In this document: positions 18,157 through 28,306 of the stretch, piece by piece
How positions within the stretch are numbered: position 1 is the stretch's first letter
How the letters are laid out: the number at the start of each line of letters is the position of its first letter
DNA from: Alphaproteobacteria bacterium
GTDB taxonomy: Bacteria; Pseudomonadota; Alphaproteobacteria; Bin95
DNA length: 64,000 nt
NCBI GenBank assembly: GCA_022827685.1
Contig: JAJEIH010000066.1
Location: 1-64,000 of the forward strand
Reading direction: 5' to 3'
The notes under the pieces: generated by a model
Seen by the model: the letters and a program-made list of their open reading frames with translations, nothing else
Told to the model about the DNA's origin: nothing
Databases searched by the model: none
Made by a program: the position numbers and the translations under genes

Positions 18157-19431
18157 ATGCACACGCTCCTCTTTCTCGAGCCCGGCCATTTCCACGCCGC
18201 TCTCACCCTGCGCGCGGCGAACCCTCGGATCGACCCCACCGTCCACCTCTACGCCCGGCCCGGCCCGGAACGCGACGCCTTCATGGCCCTGGTCGGCTCG
18301 TTCAATGCCCGGGCCGACCGGCCGACAGGCTGGACCGTCCGGACCCACGAGTCGGCCGACCCGGAGCGGGCCCTGGTCGAGGAGCGGCGCGGGGACATCG
18401 TCATCCTTGCCGGGCGCAACCGGCCCAAGCTCGGCGCCATCGCGCGCCTGCATGCGGCGGGCCTGCATGTGCTCGCCGACAAACCCTGGCTTACAGAAAG
18501 CGCGGCGCTGCCGGACCTCGAACAGGCAACGGCGGGCTGGCCGCTCGCCATGGACATCATGACCTTCCGCCATGAGGCGGCGGCGCGCCTCACGCAGAAG
18601 ATCGCGGCGGACCCCGGGCTGTTCGGCGCCCTCGGCCGGCAGGCGGACGAGCCCGCAATCGACATCCAGTCCGTGCATCACCTGCTCAAGATGGTGAACG
18701 GCGCGCCGCTCCGGCGGCCCTCCTGGTATTACGACACCCGCATCCAGGGCGACGGGCTCGTCGATATCCAGTCCCACATGGCCGACCAGGCGCAGTGGAT
18801 ACTCGGCGACGGGCCGGGCTTCGTGTTCGAGCGGGACTACGAGCTTGAGGACGCGCGCCGCTGGAGCACCCCGGTGCCGCGCGAGCTCTTCGAGGCCAGC
18901 ACCGGACTCGGCGACTACCCGGAGCCGCTGGCGCCGCATGTGGACGCCGGCGTGTTGCAACTCGCCTGCAATGGCGAGATACGCTACCGGTTGCGGGGCG
19001 TCCCCGTCCGCCAGCGGGCGGAGTGGGGGCAGCGCGAGCCGGAGGGAGGCGGCGATGCGCACCGGACCACGGTCCGGGGCGAGCGGGCGACGGTCATTGC
19101 GCGCCGCGGGCCCGAGACCGGCTTCCGGGCCGAGGTGCATGTCGCGCCGCACGACCCGGGGCCCGGCTTCGAGGCCCGCCTCTCGGAGACGCTCGCAGCC
19201 TGGGAGGCCGATATGCCCGGCCTGTCGCACCGCCCGTCTTCCCTCGGGCGCGAGATCGTCATCCCGTCCGCACTCCACACGCCGCATGAAGCGCATTTCC
19301 CGATGGTGCTGGACGACTTCCTCGACCTTCTCGACGCCGGCGACCGGCCGGCCGCGCTCGCCGCCCGCATACGCGCACGCTACACGCTTCTCGCGCGGGC
19401 CCGCGAGCGAAGCGCGCCGGCCGGCGGATGA
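18157..19431 (+). CDS. Gfo/Idh/MocA-like putative oxidoreductase
   Basis: This encodes 424 residues. The N-terminal half looks like a Rossmann domain (MHTLLFLEPGHFHAALTL; later GDIVILAGRNRPKLGAI, then LHAAGLHVLADKPW, the conserved K-P of this family). The C-terminal half (after about 150) has DIQSVHHLLKMVNG, WYYDTRIQGDGLVDIQSHMADQ and matches the putative oxidoreductase C-terminal domain. The dinucleotide motif is degenerate: there is no GxGxxG, only EPGHFH. It may therefore bind NAD(P) weakly or differently. Substrate unknown; probably a sugar- or inositol-type dehydrogenase relative. Confidence 0.75.
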   Translation: MHTLLFLEPGHFHAALTLRAANPRIDPTVHLYARPGPERDAFMALVGSFNARADRPTGWTVRTHESADPERALVEERRGDIVILAGRNRPKLGAIARLHAAGLHVLADKPWLTESAALPDLEQATAGWPLAMDIMTFRHEAAARLTQKIAADPGLFGALGRQADEPAIDIQSVHHLLKMVNGAPLRRPSWYYDTRIQGDGLVDIQSHMADQAQWILGDGPGFVFERDYELEDARRWSTPVPRELFEASTGLGDYPEPLAPHVDAGVLQLACNGEIRYRLRGVPVRQRAEWGQREPEGGGDAHRTTVRGERATVIARRGPETGFRAEVHVAPHDPGPGFEARLSETLAAWEADMPGLSHRPSSLGREIVIPSALHTPHEAHFPMVLDDFLDLLDAGDRPAALAARIRARYTLLARARERSAPAGG

Positions 19432-19528
19432 CTGCGCTGGAACAAGGCGCCGGCCCCGGGGCATTGCGGCGGATTCCGCTTTCGGACATAGTCCGGCGCC
19501 TTCCGGAAACGACAGGACACAGGCCGCC

Positions 19529-20692
19529 ATGCTTCGCCTTTCCGACAACCTGAACCGACTGGGAACCGAGACCGCCTTCGAGGTCCTGGCTCGGGCGGCG
19601 AAGCTGCAGGCCGAAGGCCGCGACATCATCAATCTCGGCATCGGGCAGCCGGACTTCAAGACGCCGCCCCATGTGGTCGAGGCGGCGGCCAAGGCGCTGC
19701 GCGACGGGCATCACGGCTACACGCCGGCCAACGGCATTCCGGCGCTGCGCGAGGCGGTGGCGGGGGATATCGCGCGCTTTCGCGGCGTCGAGGTCGATCC
19801 CGACCTGGTGATGATCCTGCCCGGCGGCAAGCCGACCATGTTCTTCGCGATCATGATGTTCGGGGAGCCCGGCGCCGAGATCGTCTATCCGAACCCCGGC
19901 TTCCCGATCTACGAGTCGATGATCGAATATACCGGCGCCACCCCCGTCGCCATGGCGCTGCACGAGGAGAACGGCTTCGCCTTCTCCGCCGACGAGGTGC
20001 TGGCGCAGATCGGCCCCGCGACGCGGCTGCTCATCCTCAACAGCCCCGCCAACCCGACCGGCGGCGTCGTGCCGAAGGCGGAGATGGACAAGCTGGTGAC
20101 CGGGCTCGAGGACCATCCGCATGTCGCGGTCCTCTCCGACGAGATCTACAGCCGGCTGCTCTACGAGGACAACGAGCATGTATCGCTGCTCGGCTATGAG
20201 AGCCTGCGCGAGCGCACCATCCTGCTGGACGGCTGGAGCAAGACCTATGCGATGACGGGCTGGCGGCTCGGTTACAGCGTCTGGCCGGAAGCGCTCTTCC
20301 CGCTGGTGGAGCGGCTGGCGGTCAACTGCCATTCCTGCGTCAACGCGGCCACGCAATATGCCGGCATCGCTGCGCTGAACGGGCCGCAGGACGCCGTGGA
20401 AACCATGCGCCGGGCGTTCGACGCGCGCCGGCGCATCATCGTGCGCGCGCTCAACCAGCTTCCGGGCTTCCGCTGCGTCGATCCGGGGGGCGCGTTCTAC
20501 ACCTTCCCCAATATCGAGGGCACCGGCATGAGCGCGCGCGAGCTGCAGAGCCGGATGCTGGAGGACGCCGGCGTCGCGACGGTGGCCGGCACCAGCTTCG
20601 GCGGGCATGGCGAGGGCTTCATCCGTTTTTCCTACGCGGCGAGCGAGGAAGACATCGAACGCGCGGTCGAACGCATCCGCACCGTGCTCTGA
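19529..20692 (+). CDS. PLP-dependent aminotransferase, class I/II
   Basis: This encodes 387 residues of fold type I. NLGIGQPDFKTPPHV and NSPANPTGG are signature stretches, and WSKTYAMTGWRLGY places the PLP lysine at K238. The C-terminal Arg that binds the substrate carboxylate is in FIRFSYA. It resembles aspartate/aminotransferase-like enzymes related to AspC, with substrate unresolved. It lies 97 bp after the Gfo/Idh gene and 181 bp upstream of glnB. Confidence 0.9.
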   Translation: MLRLSDNLNRLGTETAFEVLARAAKLQAEGRDIINLGIGQPDFKTPPHVVEAAAKALRDGHHGYTPANGIPALREAVAGDIARFRGVEVDPDLVMILPGGKPTMFFAIMMFGEPGAEIVYPNPGFPIYESMIEYTGATPVAMALHEENGFAFSADEVLAQIGPATRLLILNSPANPTGGVVPKAEMDKLVTGLEDHPHVAVLSDEIYSRLLYEDNEHVSLLGYESLRERTILLDGWSKTYAMTGWRLGYSVWPEALFPLVERLAVNCHSCVNAATQYAGIAALNGPQDAVETMRRAFDARRRIIVRALNQLPGFRCVDPGGAFYTFPNIEGTGMSARELQSRMLEDAGVATVAGTSFGGHGEGFIRFSYAASEEDIERAVERIRTVL

Positions 20693-20786
20693 CCGCCCGT
20701 TCGGCAGGCATTTCAAGCGCCCAATGAAGAGGCATATGGCGAAAACATGTGCAAGTCCGGTTGCCGCACGGGCGGAAAACCCTTGA

Positions 20787-21212
<426 letters not shown>

Positions 21213-21259
21213 ATACCCGGCGCGAGCGCCTTCCGGAACAGAGAGGGAGCCCCTATCTC

Positions 21260-22681
21260 ATGTCGCTCAACTGCAAGACGCCCGAGGATGTGCTCAAGGC
21301 AATCCAGGACAACGACGTCCGCCATGTGGACCTGCGCTTCACCGACCCGCGCGGCAAGTGGCAGCACACCGCCCAGTATGTGACGACCATGGACGAGGAT
21401 GTCTTCGTGGACGGCATCTTCTTCGACGGCTCCTCCATCGCCGGCTGGAAGGACATCAACGAGTCCGACATGATCCTCATGCCGGACCCGACCACGGCCA
21501 CCATGGACCCGTTCATGGCGGAGAACACCATGGTGCTGTTCTGCGACGTCCATGAGCCGTCCACCGGCATGTCCTATGAGCGCTGCCCGCGCTCGGTCGC
21601 CAAGAAGGCCGAGGCCTATATCCAGGAAGCGGGCATCGGCGACACGGCCTATTTCGGCCCGGAAGCCGAGTTCTTCGTGTTCGACGACGTGCGCTTCGAC
21701 GTGTCGATGAACCGGACCTTCTACATGCTCGACAGCGCGGAAGGGCCTTACAACTCCGGCACGGAGTTCGAGGAGGGCAATCCCGGCCACCGCCCGGGCG
21801 TGAAGGGAGGCTACTTCCCGGTTCCGCCCGTCGACAGCGGCGCGGACATGCGCTCCGAAATGGTCTCGACCATGGCCGAGATGGGCCTCGACATGGAGAA
21901 GCACCACCACGAGGTGGCGCCCTCCCAGCATGAGCTCGGCCTCAAGTTCGGCACCCTGGTCGGGGCGGCCGACTCGATGCAGATCTACAAATATGTGACC
22001 CACATGGTCGCGCACAGCTACGGCAAGACGGCGACCTTCATGCCGAAGCCGGTGATCGACGACAACGGGTCCGGCATGCATGTCCACCAGTCGGTCTGGA
22101 AGGACGGCCAGCCGCTCTTCGCCGGCCACGGCTATGCCGACCTCTCGGAGTTCGCGCTGCACTATATCGGCGGCATCATCCGGCACGCGAAGGCCATCAA
22201 CGCCTTCTCCAACCCGCTCACCAACTCCTACAAGCGGCTGATCCCGGGCTTCGAGGCGCCGGTGCTGCTGGCCTATTCGAGCCGCAACCGCTCGGCCTCC
22301 TGCCGCATCCCCTATGTGGCGAGCCCGAACGGCAAGCGCGTCGAGGTGCGCTTTCCCGATCCGGGGGCGAACCCCTATCTGGCCTTTGCGGCCATGCTGA
22401 TGGCGGGCATCGACGGGGTCATCAACAAGATCCATCCGGGCGAGCCGATGGACAAGAACCTCTACGACCTGCCGCCGGAGGAGCTGGAAGGCGTGCCGAC
22501 GGTCTGCGGGTCGCTCCGCGAGGCGCTCGGGAGCCTGGACGCCGACCGGTCGTTCCTGACGCGCGGCGACGTGTTCACGGACGACCTGATCGACGGCTAT
22601 ATCGACCTCAAATGGGAAGAGGTCTATGCCTTCGAGCACACGCCGCACCCGATCGAGTTCAAGATGTATTACAGCGTCTGA
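21260..22681 (+). CDS. glnA: Glutamine synthetase type I
   Basis: This encodes 473 residues. It makes glutamine from glutamate and ammonia with [11 protein letters not shown], the metal-site [44 protein letters not shown] and the regulatory tyrosine Y402 in NLYDLPPEE (adenylylation) are all present. The last feature means GlnE-type regulation is expected. The start ATG follows GAGAGGGAG. It shares a transcript with glnB, and a strong terminator follows. Confidence 0.98.
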   Translation: MSLNCKTPEDVLKAIQDNDVRHVDLRFTDPRGKWQHTAQYVTTMDEDVFVDGIFFDGSSIAGWKDINESDMILMPDPTTATMDPFMAENTMVLFCDVHEPSTGMSYERCPRSVAKKAEAYIQEAGIGDTAYFGPEAEFFVFDDVRFDVSMNRTFYMLDSAEGPYNSGTEFEEGNPGHRPGVKGGYFPVPPVDSGADMRSEMVSTMAEMGLDMEKHHHEVAPSQHELGLKFGTLVGAADSMQIYKYVTHMVAHSYGKTATFMPKPVIDDNGSGMHVHQSVWKDGQPLFAGHGYADLSEFALHYIGGIIRHAKAINAFSNPLTNSYKRLIPGFEAPVLLAYSSRNRSASCRIPYVASPNGKRVEVRFPDPGANPYLAFAAMLMAGIDGVINKIHPGEPMDKNLYDLPPEELEGVPTVCGSLREALGSLDADRSFLTRGDVFTDDLIDGYIDLKWEEVYAFEHTPHPIEFKMYYSV

Positions 22682-22706
22682 CCGGGCGGCAGGCAGACAA
22701 CAGCGC

Positions 22707-22737
22707 GAAGCCCCGCCCCGGCGGGGCTTCGTCGTTT
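22707..22737 (+). terminator. Rho-independent terminator after glnA
   Basis: GAAGCCCCGCC (22707-22717) pairs with GGCGGGGCTTC (22720-22730), 11 bp. The literal spacer is two bases, so in practice the innermost pair opens to give a 4-nt loop. GTCGTTTT follows. It lies 26 bp after the glnA stop and ends before the convergent acyl-CoA ligase. Confidence 0.85.
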
Positions 22738-22754
22738 TCAGTTCAGCCCTCCTC

Positions 22755-24284
22755 TCAGGGGTCCGGCTGGCCGGCTTCCAGGTCGCGGAGTTCGGTCTTC
22801 ACGACCTTGCCGTAATTGTTCTTCGGCAGCGCCTCCACGAAGCGGTAGGCCTTGGGGCGCTTGAAGCGGGCCATGCTGTCGAGGCAGTGGCGGTCGAGCG
22901 AGTCCCCGGCCGGCTCGTCTCCGGCGGCGACGACATAGGCGATGACATTCTCGCCCCATTCCGGGTCCGGCCGGCCGATCACCGCCACCTCGCTCACGCC
23001 CGAATGGGTCAGCAGCACCTCCTCGATCTCGCGCGGATAGATGTTGACGCCGCCCGAGATGATCATGTCCTTCGAGCGGTCCTTGAGCGTCACATAGCCT
23101 TCCTCGTCCACGATGCCGACATCGCCCGTGTGCAGCCAGCCGCCCCTGAGCGCCGCTTCCGTCGCGTCGGGGTTGTCCCAGTAGCCGTTCATCACCACCT
23201 CGCCGCGCACCTGTATCTCGCCGATCTCGCCAGGCGGCAGGGCGCGTTCGTCCTCGTCGGCGATCCGGACCTCGACATTGGAGAACGCCCGCCCGGCCGA
23301 GGCCAGCCGCTCCTCGTAGCGCGGATGGTCCACCTCCGCGATCTCCTCGCGGCGCAGGCTCGTGATCGTCATCGGGCATTCGCCCTGGCCGTATATCTGG
23401 ATGAGCTTCGGGCCCCAGAGCTCGAAGGCCCGCTTGGCGTCGGCCACATACATCGGCCCGCCGCCATAGACGATGGAGCGCAGGTTCGCGACATCGGCGC
23501 TTTCGGCCGCCGGGTGGTCGATCAGCCGCTTCACCATGGTCGGCGCGGCGAAGAAGCTGCTGCCCCTGTAATGGCGGATCAGCGCGAAGATCTCCTCCGG
23601 ATCGAACCCACCCTCCGGCACCACCTGCGGGCTCGCGCGCGCGACGTGGGGAATGTTGTAGCAGCCGGAGCCGTGGCTGAGGGGGGCCGGATGCAGCGCG
23701 GCGTCGCCCTCGGCGATCTCGTCCACATCGGAGAAATAACCGAGCGTGCAGTGCAGCAGGTTGCGGTGCGAGAGCGCAGCGCCCTTCGGCCGGCCCGTCG
23801 TGCCGCTGGTGTAGAACAGCCAGGCGTTGTCCGTGGGCGCGACATCCGCAAGCCCGGCCCGCTCGCCCTCATAGAGCGCCCGGAACTCCGCCTCGCCGGT
23901 GACGACCATCCGCTCCACATTCGCGAGGCCGTCGCAGACGGGGGCGAGTGCATCCGCCAGGTCCGGCGTGACGGCCACGAAGCGGGCGCCCGAATTCTCG
24001 AAGATATAGGCGAATTCGTTCGGGTGGAGGCGGGCATTGACCGGCACGGCGCAAAGGCCCGCATGCCAGATGCCGTAAAGCAGCTCCAGGAATTCGGGGC
24101 AGTTCTTCATCGCGATCGCCACGCGGTCGCCCGGCCGCAGGCCCGCGGCCAGCAGCGAGCCGGCGATGGCGGCGGTGCGGTCCGCCAGCGTGCGGTAGTC
24201 GGCATGGGGCGCGAAGCCCTTCGCCAGCGCGAGATTGTCCGGCCTCGCGCGGGCGGAGCGGATTATCAGGGCGGCAAGGTTCAT
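22755..24284 (-). CDS. AMP-dependent acyl-CoA ligase
   Basis: This encodes 509 residues of the ANL adenylating family. The P-loop motif FYTSGTTGRPKGA (A3), YGQGECPM and GWLHTGDVG (A5-A7 region), and the hinge/core DRSKDMIISGGVNIYPREIEE are present, with the catalytic Lys near the end in PKNNYGKVVKTEL (A10). It forms acyl-CoA via an acyl-adenylate. No signal peptide; cytoplasmic. Substrate chain or ring type is not readable. It lies 78 bp from the enolase-superfamily gene on the same strand, which would be consistent with a shared catabolic operon. Confidence 0.92.
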   Translation of the reverse strand: MNLAALIIRSARARPDNLALAKGFAPHADYRTLADRTAAIAGSLLAAGLRPGDRVAIAMKNCPEFLELLYGIWHAGLCAVPVNARLHPNEFAYIFENSGARFVAVTPDLADALAPVCDGLANVERMVVTGEAEFRALYEGERAGLADVAPTDNAWLFYTSGTTGRPKGAALSHRNLLHCTLGYFSDVDEIAEGDAALHPAPLSHGSGCYNIPHVARASPQVVPEGGFDPEEIFALIRHYRGSSFFAAPTMVKRLIDHPAAESADVANLRSIVYGGGPMYVADAKRAFELWGPKLIQIYGQGECPMTITSLRREEIAEVDHPRYEERLASAGRAFSNVEVRIADEDERALPPGEIGEIQVRGEVVMNGYWDNPDATEAALRGGWLHTGDVGIVDEEGYVTLKDRSKDMIISGGVNIYPREIEEVLLTHSGVSEVAVIGRPDPEWGENVIAYVVAAGDEPAGDSLDRHCLDSMARFKRPKAYRFVEALPKNNYGKVVKTELRDLEAGQPDP

Positions 24285-24362
24285 CCGGGACCTCCGGCAA
24301 GCGTCCGCCGCCAGTCAAGCAAGCCTCGGGCCCTCACCGCAAGCCCCGGCGCGGACACGCGG

Positions 24363-25562
24363 TCACCCCCGGCTCACCGCCACATGCGCGTCCTTGCGCC
24401 GGTCGAGGTCCGGCAGCAGCTCCGTGCCGAGCCCCGGCCCTTCGGGCGGCAGGATCCAGCCGTTCTCCACCGTTGGAATGGTTGTCACCAGCTCCCGGTA
24501 CCAGCCGGTGTAGAAGGCGCGCACCGATTCCTGCACGAGCGCGTTCGGCACGCTGAGCGAGAGGTGGACACAGGCCATGAAGGCGACCGGGCCCGAGCAG
24601 TCATGCGGGGCGACCGGGCGGTGGTAGCTGTCCGCCAGCGCCGCGATCTTGCGGGCCTCGGTCAACCCGCCGCACCAGGAAATGTCGGGCATGGCGATGC
24701 CGCAGGCCCCGGTCTCCAGCAGGTCGCGGAACTCCCATTTACCGCCAAGCGTCTCGCTGACGCAGATCGGCACGCGGGTCTTGGCCGCGTAGTCCCTGAG
24801 CGCCGCGAGGCTGTCCATGCGGATCGGGTCCTCGTACCAGAAGGGGTCGAAGGGCTCGATGGCGGCCGCGACCCGGACCGCCGCCGGATGGCGCCAGAGC
24901 GAGTGCAGCTCCACCATGATGTCCATGGCGTCGCCCACCGCGCCGCGTATCTTGCGGAACGGCTCCAGCGCCCGGTCGATGTCGCGCGCGGAGATGTAGT
25001 AGCCGTCGGACTCGATCGCCGCGTGGTCGAACGGCCAGATCTTCATGCCGGTGATGCCCTGCTCCAGCAGGCTGAGCGCCAACTCGTCGGCGCGGTGGAG
25101 GAAGGCGTCGAGGTCCTCGTAGGGCCCTTCGTCCGCGCCCTCCAGCCCCCAGTCGTCCGTGCCCCAGTCGGGCCGGCTGCGCACATAGCGGTAGCCGGCG
25201 CAGGTGTTGTAGGTGCGGATACGGTCTCGGCAGAGGCCGCCGAGAAGCTGGTGGACCGGCTGCCCGGTCGCCTTGCCGAGCAGGTCCCAGAGCGCGATGT
25301 CCACGGCGGAGCGGCCCCGCGCCTCGGCGCCGGCGCCGGAAAAGCCGATATAGGGGGTGAGGTCCCGCCCGATGCGCTCGATGGCGCCGGGGTCGCGGCC
25401 GAGCAGTTTCGGCACCGCGGACTCGTGCAGATAGGCCTCCACCGCCCGCGCCCCGAAAAAGGTCTCGCCGAGGCCCACCAGCCCCTCGTCGGTATGCACC
25501 CGCACCCAGAGCACATTGGGGAACTCGTCGAGCCTTACGGTTTCGAGCGCCGTGATCTTCAT
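24363..25562 (-). CDS. Mandelate racemase/muconate lactonizing enzyme family protein
   Basis: This encodes 399 residues of the enolase superfamily. The capping domain (ETFFGARAVEAYLHE) is followed by a barrel with the three metal carboxylates in MVELHSLW, WYEDPIR and VSETLGG, a Lys in TGMKIWPF, and a His in VAPHDCSGPV as acid/base. Members dehydrate sugar acids or racemise. The WPF and HSLW elements resemble sugar-acid dehydratase groups, but the substrate is not determined. It shares a 63-bp divergent gap with the hydrolase at 25626. Confidence 0.88.
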   Translation of the reverse strand: MKITALETVRLDEFPNVLWVRVHTDEGLVGLGETFFGARAVEAYLHESAVPKLLGRDPGAIERIGRDLTPYIGFSGAGAEARGRSAVDIALWDLLGKATGQPVHQLLGGLCRDRIRTYNTCAGYRYVRSRPDWGTDDWGLEGADEGPYEDLDAFLHRADELALSLLEQGITGMKIWPFDHAAIESDGYYISARDIDRALEPFRKIRGAVGDAMDIMVELHSLWRHPAAVRVAAAIEPFDPFWYEDPIRMDSLAALRDYAAKTRVPICVSETLGGKWEFRDLLETGACGIAMPDISWCGGLTEARKIAALADSYHRPVAPHDCSGPVAFMACVHLSLSVPNALVQESVRAFYTGWYRELVTTIPTVENGWILPPEGPGLGTELLPDLDRRKDAHVAVSRG

Positions 25563-25625
25563 GTGTGCGGTCCTTCCCGTCTCTTCCGCTCTCCTCGCCC
25601 GGCACGATAGGGCTATGCTCGGGCC

Positions 25626-26114
25626 ATGTCAGGGAAAACGCTGATCGTCGTCGATGTGCAACGGGGCTTCGTCAACGGGCATACCCGCCATGTCGTTCCC
25701 ATCGTCGAGCGGCTGCAGACGGGCTATGACCGCATCTACGCCACCCGCTTCGTCAACGCCCCGGCATCGCCCTGGCGACGGTTCATGGACTGGCGGCGCT
25801 TCGCCGAAGGCTCGGCGGAGGCGGAGCTTGCATTCCGGCCTGCGACGGACGCCGTCATCGTCGTGAAGCATGTCTATAGCTGCGTGAACGACGTCCTCCT
25901 CCGCGACCTGCGCGACCGGGAAACGGCCGAGGTTTCCCTCTGCGGCATCGACACGGACGCCTGCGTGCTGGTTTCGGCGGTCGATCTCTTCCAGAACGGC
26001 ATCCGCCCCGTAATCCTCGCGCAAGCCTGCGCCAGCCATGCCGGCCCCGAATATCACGAGGCCGGGCTGCGGCTGCTGGAGCGGCTGGTCGGGAAAGACC
26101 AGATCACTGCCTGA
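25626..26114 (+). CDS. Isochorismatase-family cysteine hydrolase
   Basis: This encodes 162 residues. The catalytic triad is visible: D10 (VVDVQRGF), K81 (VIVVKHVYS) and C113 (GIDTDACVLVSAVDLF). The cis-peptide-type turn is present. Such enzymes hydrolyse amides (nicotinamide, biuret, ureidoacrylate-like compounds) or isochorismate. The short length and one-triad architecture fit the amidase branch. It is divergent from the enolase-superfamily gene and ends 10 bp before the convergent phnM stop. Confidence 0.88.
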   Translation: MSGKTLIVVDVQRGFVNGHTRHVVPIVERLQTGYDRIYATRFVNAPASPWRRFMDWRRFAEGSAEAELAFRPATDAVIVVKHVYSCVNDVLLRDLRDRETAEVSLCGIDTDACVLVSAVDLFQNGIRPVILAQACASHAGPEYHEAGLRLLERLVGKDQITA

Positions 26115-26124
26115 CCGACGGGCC

Positions 26125-27255
26125 TCAGCTCATCCCGAACCGCAACAGCCGGCCCGCTGCAAGGGCGGCGGCCGGGCGGGGGACGGGGCCGGAGGGATCG
26201 ACCAGCAGGATGTCTGCGCGCATGCCCTCGCCAAGCGCGCCCCGGTCGTCCAGTCCCGCCGCCCGGGCCGGATTGGCGGAGACCAGCGCCCACGCCTCCT
26301 CCAGCGGCAGGACGCCCTCCTCCGCCAGCCGGAAGGGCGCGAGCAGCAGGGCGGGGTAGTAGTAGTCCGAGGCAAGTACGGTGCAGAGGCCCTTGCGCAC
26401 CATCTCGGCGGCCCCGGGACAGCCGGCATGGCTGCCGCCGCGCAGCACATTGGGCGCGCCGAACACGACCGCCTCGCCTGCCGCCGCCGCGTCCCGCGCC
26501 ACCTCCTCCACCTCCGGGAACTCGGAGATGCGCACGCCCAGCCCCCGGTAGAGGCGGCGGTCCTCCAGCGTCTCCTCGTCATGGGCGAGCCGAACCACGC
26601 CCGCTTCTTCCGCCGCCGCCGCGATCCGGCGAAGCGCCGCCGGCACTTCGGGCGCGCCTTTGCGCACCTCTTCCAGCAGGTCGCGAAAGGCGTCATGCGA
26701 GACCCCCGCGCGTCCGGCATACTGGCCGATCTTCTCCTCGTCGCGGCAGCACTGCTCGTAGATTTCCTCGAAATGATCGTTGAAGGCGAGCAGATCGACC
26801 TTTCCCGCCGCGAGCCACGCAGAGAGCTCGTCCATGGCGGCCAGGTTCCAGGTCTCGATGCGCAGATGCAGGCGGGTATCGACGACCAGCCGGCCGTCCA
26901 GCGCCTCCAGCGCCGCCATCAGCGCCACCAGCGTGCCGCGCCCGCGCAGGCCCGGCTCCCAGGACCATGTGACCGCGTGGAAGGCCGTGGTGATGCCGTT
27001 GGCGGCCATCTGCCGGTCGGTGTCGAGCAGCGCTACATCGAGCGGGAAATGCACGCCCGGGCGCGGCATGATCTGGCGTTCGAAGGCGTCGCCGTGGATA
27101 TCCACGATGCCCGGCAGCACCAGCAGTCCGGCGGCGTCCAGAACCTCTCCGCCCGCGCCGCCGGCGGCCACGATCCGCCCGCCGGCGACGGAAAGGTCGC
27201 GCCCTTCGAAGCCGCCTTCCGGCGTGAGGACCCGCCCTCCGGTAATCGTCAGCAA
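26125..27255 (-). CDS. phnM: PhnM-like alpha-D-ribose 1-methylphosphonate 5-triphosphate diphosphatase
   Basis: This encodes 376 residues, close to E. coli PhnM (378). GIVDIHGDAFERQIMPRPG carries the H-x-D metal motif of this amidohydrolase branch, followed by FNDHFEEIYEQ, RLAHDEETLED and LASDYYYPALL. In the C-P lyase pathway PhnM releases pyrophosphate from the ribose triphosphate intermediate. No phnGHIJKL genes are in this window. The start is TTG at 27255, chosen because GAGGCGG precedes it at good spacing; it overlaps the stop of the flavin oxidoreductase by 7 bp, so the two are coupled. Confidence 0.85.
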   Translation of the reverse strand: MLTITGGRVLTPEGGFEGRDLSVAGGRIVAAGGAGGEVLDAAGLLVLPGIVDIHGDAFERQIMPRPGVHFPLDVALLDTDRQMAANGITTAFHAVTWSWEPGLRGRGTLVALMAALEALDGRLVVDTRLHLRIETWNLAAMDELSAWLAAGKVDLLAFNDHFEEIYEQCCRDEEKIGQYAGRAGVSHDAFRDLLEEVRKGAPEVPAALRRIAAAAEEAGVVRLAHDEETLEDRRLYRGLGVRISEFPEVEEVARDAAAAGEAVVFGAPNVLRGGSHAGCPGAAEMVRKGLCTVLASDYYYPALLLAPFRLAEEGVLPLEEAWALVSANPARAAGLDDRGALGEGMRADILLVDPSGPVPRPAAALAAGRLLRFGMS

Positions 27256-28118
27256 GCGCCCGCCGCCTCTTTGAAGCGCGCAAGCGCCTGTATGCGCTCC
27301 TCCACGGAGTCGACCCGGTAAAGCGGGTAGAGGGTCAGCAGGCTTGCGCCGAGCGACCGCCAGCCTTCTGCCGCGGCGGCCCATTGCTGCACATCCGGCG
27401 AGTCGGCGCGCATCCAGGCGTCGATGCCGAAGGAGGCGGGGTCGCGGCCTTCCGCTTCCAGCAGGCCGTGCAGGGTCTCCACCAGCCGCCTGCCGCTGTC
27501 GTCGGGCCGCGCGATCGGAATCCAGCCGTCGCCGATCTTCGCCGTCCGGCGCAGCACGGCTGGGTGCGTGCCGCCGAACCAGACCGGGATCGGGCGCTGC
27601 ACCGGCAGGGGGTTGAGCCCGGCGTCGGCGAAGCCGTGCCAGCGGCCCCCGGTCGTCACCAGCTCCTCGGTCCAGAGCCGGCGCATCAGCGCCACCTGCT
27701 CCGCCTGCCGCGCGCCGCGCGTCTCCCAGTCCTCGTTCAGCGCCTCGTATTCGACGAAGTTCCAGCCTGTGCCGATGCCGAGCCGGAGCCGCCCGCCGGA
27801 GAGGATATCGACCTCCGCCGCCTGTTTGGCGACCAGCGCCGTCTGGCGCTGCGGCAGGATGAGCACGCCGGACGCCAGCCCGATGCGCTCCGTGCAGGCG
27901 GCCAGGTAGCCCATCGTGACGAAGGTCTCGTGGAACTGGTCCCGGTGCGTGTAGGGCGGCTTCCACCCTTCGCGCGAGGCGGGGTCTGCGCCCAGCACAT
28001 GGTCGGGCACGGTGATCCAGTCATAGCCCAGTTCCTCCGCCGCCTGCGCCCAGTCGCGTATCGCGGCGAAGTCGGAGCCGAAATCCCTGGTCGGAAAAAA
28101 CGCGCAAAGCCCGGCCAT
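27249..28118 (-). CDS. LLM-class flavin (F420- or FMN-)dependent oxidoreductase
   Basis: This encodes 289 residues with a luciferase-like barrel: TVPDHVLGADPAS, LASGVLILPQRQTALVAKQA, LSGGRLRLGIGTGWN and PVWFGGTHPAVLRRTAKIGD, the pattern of the TIGR03619-like group. It lacks the E-H-H motif of FMN-type luciferases and may use F420. Translation is coupled to phnM downstream. Its role with PhnM is unknown. F420 use is inference; no F420 synthesis genes are visible here. Confidence 0.85.
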   Translation of the reverse strand: MAGLCAFFPTRDFGSDFAAIRDWAQAAEELGYDWITVPDHVLGADPASREGWKPPYTHRDQFHETFVTMGYLAACTERIGLASGVLILPQRQTALVAKQAAEVDILSGGRLRLGIGTGWNFVEYEALNEDWETRGARQAEQVALMRRLWTEELVTTGGRWHGFADAGLNPLPVQRPIPVWFGGTHPAVLRRTAKIGDGWIPIARPDDSGRRLVETLHGLLEAEGRDPASFGIDAWMRADSPDVQQWAAAAEGWRSLGASLLTLYPLYRVDSVEERIQALARFKEAAGAC

Positions 28119-28306
28119 CGCTCATTCCCGTTGCTTCGAAGGACGGCAGTATAAAGCGGCCGGACCAGAGGCGCCTTCAACTTTGCGGGCCTGCCTTGCG
28201 TCCCTTGAGAAACGATACCGACATCCAAACCTCTCCGTTGACCGAGGATGCCCCACCCCGCCGCGATTGCTGCCATAATGGCGGCGACGGGACGGGAGGG
28301 AGACCC
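28119..28306. promoter_or_regulatory. 188-bp divergent control region
   Basis: This separates the LLM/phnM operon (minus) from the SDR/LLM/cyclase operon (plus). It is less GC-rich than its surroundings (AAACGATACCGACATCCAAA) and must hold both promoters. I see no clear sigma boxes. Confidence 0.4.
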
